A stretch of 64,000 bases of DNA from assembly GCF_017654505.1 (NCBI RefSeq), contig NC_054540.1, positions 42,348,554 to 42,412,553 of the forward strand, in the 5' to 3' direction. Below are positions 58,231 through 64,000 of this stretch, piece after piece; positions within the stretch are counted from its first letter, which is position 1, and every line of letters begins with the position of its first letter. The position numbers were made by a program, and so were the translations under genes. This DNA is from Polyodon spathula. Taxonomy: Eukaryota; Chordata; Actinopteri; Acipenseriformes; Polyodontidae. The notes beneath the pieces were generated by a model, which saw only the letters and a list, made by a program, of their open reading frames with translations, was not told the DNA's origin and ran no database searches.

Positions 58231-60096
58231 ATCTATATAAAAATCATGACACAACATTTTCAGGAATTTCAGAATGATGTGCTTACCCTTTTTTTTTTTT
58301 GTCCCATGAGATTCTGACTTGCTCTAAAGCAGTGCAATTTTTGTCACAGATGGTTTTCCATAGAGACCACTGTGAGTGTGCATGCATAATCCAGTTTTGT
58401 TTAGGGCTGTAATTAAGCCTCTAAATAGAAGTCGATTAATTGGACATACAAAATCGTATCGTTCAAATAAATATGGATGATTGTACCATCCACATATATT
58501 TTTGCTCCATTCCTCTTCTACCAACATGATTATTTTTAATGTCATTGCTGTTAAGTAAAAGCTTGTGCACAACAATTGAATGCGAGGGTTAATTACGCCT
58601 TGGTAGCGTCAGGAGAGAAAAAAAAAAAAAATTTGCACAAACCTAAAACATATTTAACATACTACAGGGGTGTTACTAAAAAGATTTATTCCAAACAGAT
58701 TACAGTCATTTGGAATGTAATCTATATAAACTAGACAAGAGTTTATGGAAATCAGTACAGTACACCCTTGCTATAAGAACCCTGTTTGGGTCCAAAGCCT
58801 TTTGTTCGCTATAGTAAAAGAAAGATCCAAAACTAACAATATAAGCTGCTGGCGTAAATTAAGGAACTTGACTTGGATAAGGCATTAGCTAAATTGTTAA
58901 TGTTAGTGCTGTTTTACTCTTTGATTTTCTTTATTATTACAGTATTTGTCACTACTAGCACTAATAATAATAATAGCAACGAGATTGTGAATAAAAGTAG
59001 AATTACAAGTACAGTAATCTATTTGTGGCATGCTGCTGCATCCAGTATTCTAGCTAGATCCTATTCATTGAAGAATACAGTAGCACCCCCTCCCAAAAAA
59101 AAAGCGCATTAACAAAGTTTCAGTTTTATTTCAATTGCAAATGTTAATTGAAATCTTAGTTCCTTATTTAAAAATAAATAATATCAATGTTGCATTGCTT
59201 TGCCGTGCTGGCTGCATAGAGCTGTAAGAGCCAACATCAGCAGTAGTTTTTTTTTTTTTTTTTTTTTCTTTTTTTAGCTGCACTCGGTACTGTAAGTTAC
59301 AAGCAGGCACCATACATTTAAAATAAAATTACCGGTACGTTTTATTAATCATATTAAAGAAATGAAAAAAGCGATGTCAGCATGCTACATGCTAAATCCG
59401 AGTCAGTGATAAGAATAACTATTGTATTTTTATTTATTTTTTTTCCTGGGTTGGGAAATAACGTTAACGATTTAATAAAGGTAACAACAAGATAACAAAA
59501 TGTGAATCTTGATGAGCAGAGTACTGTAGCTTGTAATTCCAGTCTGTAACTTTGTTTAAAAAAATCATAGCCTTCAATATAAAAGTATATACTTTGGCTG
59601 TCGTAGTGTCCATTTTACCCTTCGTTTCACTGGAGCAGACAGTCATGTGACATATACCAGTTTGCTTGAGTTGCCAGGGGTGTTACACGGGGCAATCCTC
59701 ACGGGATTTGGTCACATCAATGTGTACGTCACCCCGGAAATCACTCAAACATTACCAATGAAAAACAATGATCCCTCTAAACGTATTTTACTGGGATGAT
59801 CTGCGAGGGGAATCTCGATTGAGAAACTGCTGTTTGATTAAAGCACAGAATGTTATCTTGTTATAGAGTAAAAAATCAGATTGCGCGTTGGGCAAGCAGC
59901 CATAAAAAAACACGTTGTCTGACAGATTTTATGGGTTGTCCTGGAACGACTGCGGATACGCCCTTTTATTTTTTTTATTTTTTTTCCCCGCTTTCGTTCA
60001 GCCATTGAAAGTTTTTCTCTGCTTTTTCTGGAGAAAAGACGACCAGAGACCTGTGCTTTACGTCTTTTTTGATGATGTCGAACAGGGTCCGTCATT
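58231..60096. other. Intergenic or KDM5 intron, no exon found
   Basis: T-run at about 59247-59275. No KDM5 exon upstream of the ARID exon was recognised here. The stretch 59930-60080 leads into the possible piggyBac-like end. Confidence 0.45.
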
Positions 60097-60156
60097 GGAC
60101 TGGAAAGGGAAAATTGTAATGTCGCGACATCTGGACCGTAGGACCACAAGGGTTAA
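60097..60156 (+). mobile_element. Possible piggyBac-like transposon end (copy 2)
   Basis: Matches 44-101 in block order and also ends GGGTTAA. Confidence 0.25.
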
Positions 60157-60489
60157 TCTCATATATCACACTGAGCTCTTTTTCATTTTCAATTTTTTTA
60201 AATGTCGTGCAAATTCTGGTGAGCCGGTAAGTAAATGCAAGCTATTTTTTTCATTTGTAGCGAATACGAATATACGATTTTTGATTCCAGATACATGTCA
60301 AAAGATATTCGTTCGACTATTCTGATATTTGTCTGAGCACTAGGATGGGAGATACTTTTGCTCTATTTGTTGATATGGTAAATCAAAAGCGCCATTATGA
60401 GTAAATGAATAGTTTTTATTATTTCTGTGTTTTAGGTTGTTCCCGTCTATGCAACTTATGTATAAAACTGCATTTAATTTGTTCTGTAG

Positions 60490-60660
60490 ATTGTGTCCAG
60501 CGAGGGTGGTTTTGAGACCGTCTGTAAGGAGAAAAGATGGTCTAAGGTAGCTAACCGGATGGGGTATCCCCCAGGAAAAGGAACAGGCTCTCTTCTGCGC
60601 TCCCACTTTGAGAGGATCCTCTTCCCTTATGAGCTGTTCCAGTGCGGGGCCACGCTATCG
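60490..60660 (+). CDS. KDM5-family histone demethylase, ARID-domain exon
   Basis: An internal exon of exactly 57 codons, phase 0 to 0, with acceptor TTCTGTAG and donor TCG|GTAACA. It reads [17 protein letters not shown], then [20 protein letters not shown] and [23 protein letters not shown]5 proteins (JARID1) are nuclear Fe(II)/2-oxoglutarate enzymes that remove methyl groups from H3K4me2/3; the ARID domain between JmjN and JmjC binds DNA. The EGGF...[31 protein letters not shown] pattern is characteristic, and the KGTGSLL...PYELFQ form looks closest to KDM5A as I remember it, though MGY and PPGK recall other paralogues, so the paralogue is left open. No other exon of the gene was found in the window; flanking exons must lie upstream of the region searched, in the gap or beyond 64000. 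Confidence 0.93.
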
Positions 60661-60668
60661 GTAACAAT

Positions 60669-60670
<2 letters not shown>

Positions 60671-60716
<46 letters not shown>
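60671..60716. repeat. (GT)23 microsatellite next to the KDM5 splice donor
   Basis: The uninterrupted run begins 10 bases after the end of the exon. Confidence 0.97.
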
Positions 60717-60719
<3 letters not shown>

Positions 60720-61315
60720 CTGGTATGTGCTTCGGAACCAGAGTGAACTACTGACAATGCAGAAAATCCTAGTAATGTCTGCCACTGCTTTTGAACCACT
60801 TGTATAATCTCTTAGCTTCTCAAATCTGGTCAGTTGTATTAAGTATATAATCAGGGTTTCTCTTTTTTTAGTGTTTTACTCCAACTGAGACACGCAAGTC
60901 TTTTTCAAAGCAGAAGTGTCATCTTTATTAATGTAAAACAGTTACGCATAATGATTGTAATAGTGCGTCCAGCATAAAATACTTTCTTTTTTATTGTAGA
61001 TTTAATAAAGATTAGTTGCTTATGTTGCGTTCTCGTTTGCATGTTCTGTTTGCAAATGAAAAATGAAGGCTTGGCTGATTTAAAAGCCTATATTTGTTTT
61101 ACAGAAAAAAAAAGTAAATTAAACCAATTTTACTTTTATTAACACGTTTCTCAGTTGCCAATAATAATATACACACTAATGGCTTAACATTTATCAGTTT
61201 AATTTTGAAAGGAGAGTATAGAAGTTTGGTTAAAACACAGAAAATTAGAAGCCCTATATATATTACACGAAATTCTCTCATGGTGGTTGCCTTTCTATTA
61301 AAGACTCGGTACCTG
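60717..61315 (+). other. KDM5 intron, no feature seen
   Basis: AT-rich, no exon or named element. Confidence 0.5.
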
Positions 61316-61475
61316 GGAGCTTCCGAGTGGCGCATCCAGTAAAAGCACTCGCCTAGAGTGCAGGCTGCGTCTATAGTCTGGATGTCGCTGGTTCGAGTCC
61401 AGGCTATTCAACTGCCGACCGTGGATGGGAGCTCCCAGGGGGCGGCGCTCTACTGGCCGAGCACTGTTGAGAGTG
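61316..61475 (+). mobile_element. tRNA-derived SINE, 5' head
   Basis: A tRNA-like head with an A-box-like GAGTGGCGCATCCAG and a perfect B box GGTTCGAGTCC (61390-61400), the internal promoter of RNA polymerase III, followed by a GC-rich body (GGGAGCTCCCAGGGGGCGGC). It is not a tRNA gene: there is no acceptor stem pairing. The SINE tail reappears at 63707. Confidence 0.85.
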
Positions 61476-63706
61476 ATGGGGACGAATATAATATTTTTGT
61501 GGGTATACACTGTATAGGAAAGACAGGCAGGACAGAAGAGGTGGAGGGGTAGCACTATACATAAGAAATAGTCTTGAAGCCCGGGAGTTAAACCTGGACA
61601 AAGAAAATAAAGCTGAATCAATATGGGTCAGAATAACAGACAAAAATTCAAAGGGCATAATAATAGGAGCATACTATACACCTCCAGATTCAGACGCTGA
61701 GCAAAATAATCTGTTATACAATGACATTAGAAATGCATGTAGCAAAGGAGAAGCCATACTAATGGGGGATTTCAGCTTCCCCCCATATAAAATGGGAAAA
61801 CCTGGTGGCGAGCACGACGGATGAAATTGAAATGGTGGAAATGACAAATGACTGCTTCCTAACACAATTTGTCAAGGCACCGACTAGAGGGGAGGCATGT
61901 CTTGATTTAGTCTTTTCAAATAACAGAATAACTAAAACAGAGGTCAGAGAACCACTGGCAAACTCAGACCACAACATGGTCTCATTTTGAAGTGCTTTTT
62001 AAAACCCCAAAAGAAATGACTTAAAGCTAAGGTTTACAATTTTAGAAAAGCAAACTGTGACGGTATGAAACAGAGACTAACAGAGGTAGATTGGAGTAAA
62101 ATAGAGAAAACATCCACAGAAAAAGGATGCCTGTTCTTCAAAAATGTAGTATTAGAGGTGCAAAACAATTACATTCCTAAAGTAGACAAATCTAAATGTA
62201 AAACTAAATTGCCAAAATGGTTTAATAGATCAATTTTAAAAAAATATTCAGCGAAAAAAGGCACTTTACAGGACCAAAAACAAAGTACACAGAAAGAGTA
62301 CATGGAACTGCAAACGCAAGTCAAAAAGGAAGTTAGAAAGGCCAAGAGAAAAATAGAAATGAACATTGCTAAGGGAGCTAAAACTAATTCCAAAATGTTT
62401 TTCCAATATTACAACATCAAGAGAACATTCAAAGAGGAGATTAAATGTTTAAGAGATACAAATGGCAAAATCATAGATGAAGAAAAAAAAAAATAGCAAA
62501 TATATTAAATGATTACTTTTCACAAGTTTTTACAAAGGAGGATTCGGACAACATGCCCCACATGTCAACCAGTTCCTATCCAGTTTTAAATAACTTTAGC
62601 ATCGTTTGGCTTTGAATACCTTATATTATTCTAGAGTTTCACCTTTTAATGGATATACCATTGTACACAGACCCTCCTGTGGGAGACAGTCAACGTGGTT
62701 CTAGTAAAGGGAGATTGTGTCTAACTAACCTGCTTTATTTTTTTGAGGATGTAACATCGATAAATGGATAATTGCAAAGCATATGACATGGTTTATTTAG
62801 ATTTCCAGAAAGCTTTTGACAAAGTCCTGCATAAAAGATTAATTCTTAAACTGAACGCAGTTGGGATTCAAGGAACACATGGAGTACCACAGGGATCAAT
62901 ATAAGGTCCTCTGCTATTCCTAATCTACATTAATGATTTAGATTCTGGTATAGTAAGCAAACTTGTTAAATTCGGAGACGACACAAAAATAGGAGGAGTG
63001 GCAAACACAATGTTGCAGCAGCAAAGGTCATTCAAAATGATCTAGACAAGATTCAGAACTGGACAGACACATGGCAAATGACATTTAATAGAGAAAAGTG
63101 TAAGGTACTGCACGCAGGAAATAAAAATGTACATTATAAATATCATATGAGAGATACTGAAATTGGAGAAGGAATCTATGAAAAAGACCTAGGAGTTTTT
63201 GTTGATTCAGAAATGTCTTCATCTAGACAATGTGGGGAAGCTATAAAAAAGGCCAACAAGATGCTCGGATATATTGTGAGTAGTGTTGAATTTAAATCAA
63301 GGGAAATAATGTTAAAACTATACAATGCATTAATAAGACCTCATCTAGAATATTGTGTTCAGTTCTGGTCACCTCGCTACAAAAAGGATATTGCTGCTCT
63401 AGAAAGAGTGCAAAGAAGAGCGACCAGAATTATTCTGGGTTTAAAAGGCATGTCATATGCAGACAGGCTAAAATAATTGAATCTATTCAGTCTTGAACAA
63501 AGAAGACTACACGGCGACCTAATTCAAGCATTCAAGTATTGACAATGTCGACCCAAGGGACTTTTTTTGACCTGAAAAAAGAAACAAGGACCAGGGGTCA
63601 CAAATGGAGATTAGACAAAGGGGCATTCAGAACAGAAAATAGGAGGCACTTTTTTACACAGAGAATTGTGAGGGTCTGGAATCAACTCCCCAGTAATGTT
63701 GTTGAA
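61476..63706 (+). mobile_element. CR1/L2-like LINE, longest copy (copy 5), degenerate
   Basis: In order: endonuclease blocks RGGGVALYIRN, AYYTPPDSD, ILMGDFSFP, then after a shift LDLVFSNNRI and LANSDHNMVSF (61805-61990); a basic linker (open 62065-62496); a deletion of the reverse-transcriptase fingers near 62600-62690; then YLDFQKAFDKV, GVPQGSI followed by a stop, FGDDTK in place of the usual FADDTK, and an open C-terminal part 63078-63476 (QMTFNREKCKVLHAG, LIRPHLEYCVQFWSP, ALERVQRRATRIIL). The order endonuclease then reverse transcriptase and the RVQRRATR motif place it in the CR1/L2 (Jockey-type) group. The 3' end stops at GTTGTTGAA, about 150 bp short of the normal tail. Confidence 0.9.
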
Positions 63707-63840
63707 CCGTTTTTGTCTTTGCCCCTCCAGAGTCAGTGTAGGGGCGGTAGCTGTGAGCTGAGCTAAACAAAATAATTGGACACTACTAAATTGGGGAGAA
63801 AATAACAAAAAAAATAATTGGTGACTACTAAATTAAAAAA
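63707..63840 (+). mobile_element. SINE 3' tail
   Basis: It contains GGGGCGGTAGCTGTGAGCTG and two copies of AATAATTGG...CTACTAAATT, then an A-run. It looks like the other half of the SINE whose head is at 61316. Confidence 0.7.
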
Positions 63841-64000
63841 AAAAAAGACCCATTATCATAGTTTAACCTCCATATTGTCATGTTGCAAATTTATGTGATG
63901 TGTTTTCAAGGTCCATGGTCCTGAACACAGTCAAGAATAAAAAGATAAATAAAGGCAAAAAATTCAATAAAAAAGCAAGTCTTGTCTACACATCCAATAG
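63841..64000. other. Window end, no feature seen
   Basis: AT-rich sequence with nothing recognised. Confidence 0.5.

Noticed and set aside
60490..60660. KDM5 retrocopy
   Set aside because: Proper AG and GT splice sites flank one exact exon, so it is part of a spliced gene.
61316..61410. tRNA gene
   Set aside because: A and B boxes are present but acceptor and anticodon stems do not pair, and a SINE body follows.

Overview
The window looks like a piece of a ray-finned fish chromosome: AT-rich, intron-rich and crowded with decayed transposons. The mix of DIRS-type tyrosine-recombinase retroelements, CR1/L2-like LINEs with a (TTATGTTC)n tail, a tRNA-headed SINE, several Tc1-like elements, hAT, Tigger/pogo and a CACTA-like element, plus the look of the SINE tail, suggests a non-teleost such as a sturgeon or paddlefish. 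That lineage call is recall-based inference, not a measurement.

Two host genes are supported, both on the + strand. (1) The last eleven coding exons of an LRCH-family gene (LRCH1 is the best guess) lie at 223-24553. All exon junctions have AG/GT sites and compatible phases, and together they give a 316-residue C-terminal part ending in a calponin-homology domain. (2) A single internal exon of a KDM5 (JARID1) histone demethylase, covering the end of the ARID DNA-binding domain, lies at 60490-60660. The LRCH introns hold a G-rich higher-order minisatellite (1491-1880), a 36-bp minisatellite (3895-4080), a Tc1 element carrying a nested LINE (5291-7229), a degenerate DIRS recombinase (9005-10130), a gag-like zinc knuckle (11986-12490), LINE pieces, repeats bearing a nuclear-receptor-like motif (15480-15850), a 1.28-kb CACTA-like element with about 140-bp inverted repeats and a TAA target duplication (17042-18319), and a hAT transposase relic (20165-20990).

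From 24.6 to 35.4 kb there are a Tigger/pogo relic, two decayed Tc1 transposons and two unexplained open frames. From 35371 to an assembly gap at 55656 the window is a head-to-tail array of a unit of about 4.67 kb (four full copies and a fifth cut by the gap). Every unit carries the same internally deleted DIRS1-like element: inverted terminal repeats, an internal complementary region and a defective tyrosine recombinase frame, set in about 2.7 kb of other sequence with four evenly spaced palindromes. Variants alternate A-B-A-B in some parts and pair units 3 and 4 in others, which points to duplication after insertion followed by exchange between units. Beyond the gap lie a second DIRS recombinase in reverse orientation, two LINE copies (one framed by SINE halves) and the KDM5 exon.

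No mobile element here looks intact. The features most worth following are the DIRS-bearing macrosatellite, the CACTA-like element, the SINE-LINE-SINE mosaic and the (GT)23 run touching the KDM5 splice donor.
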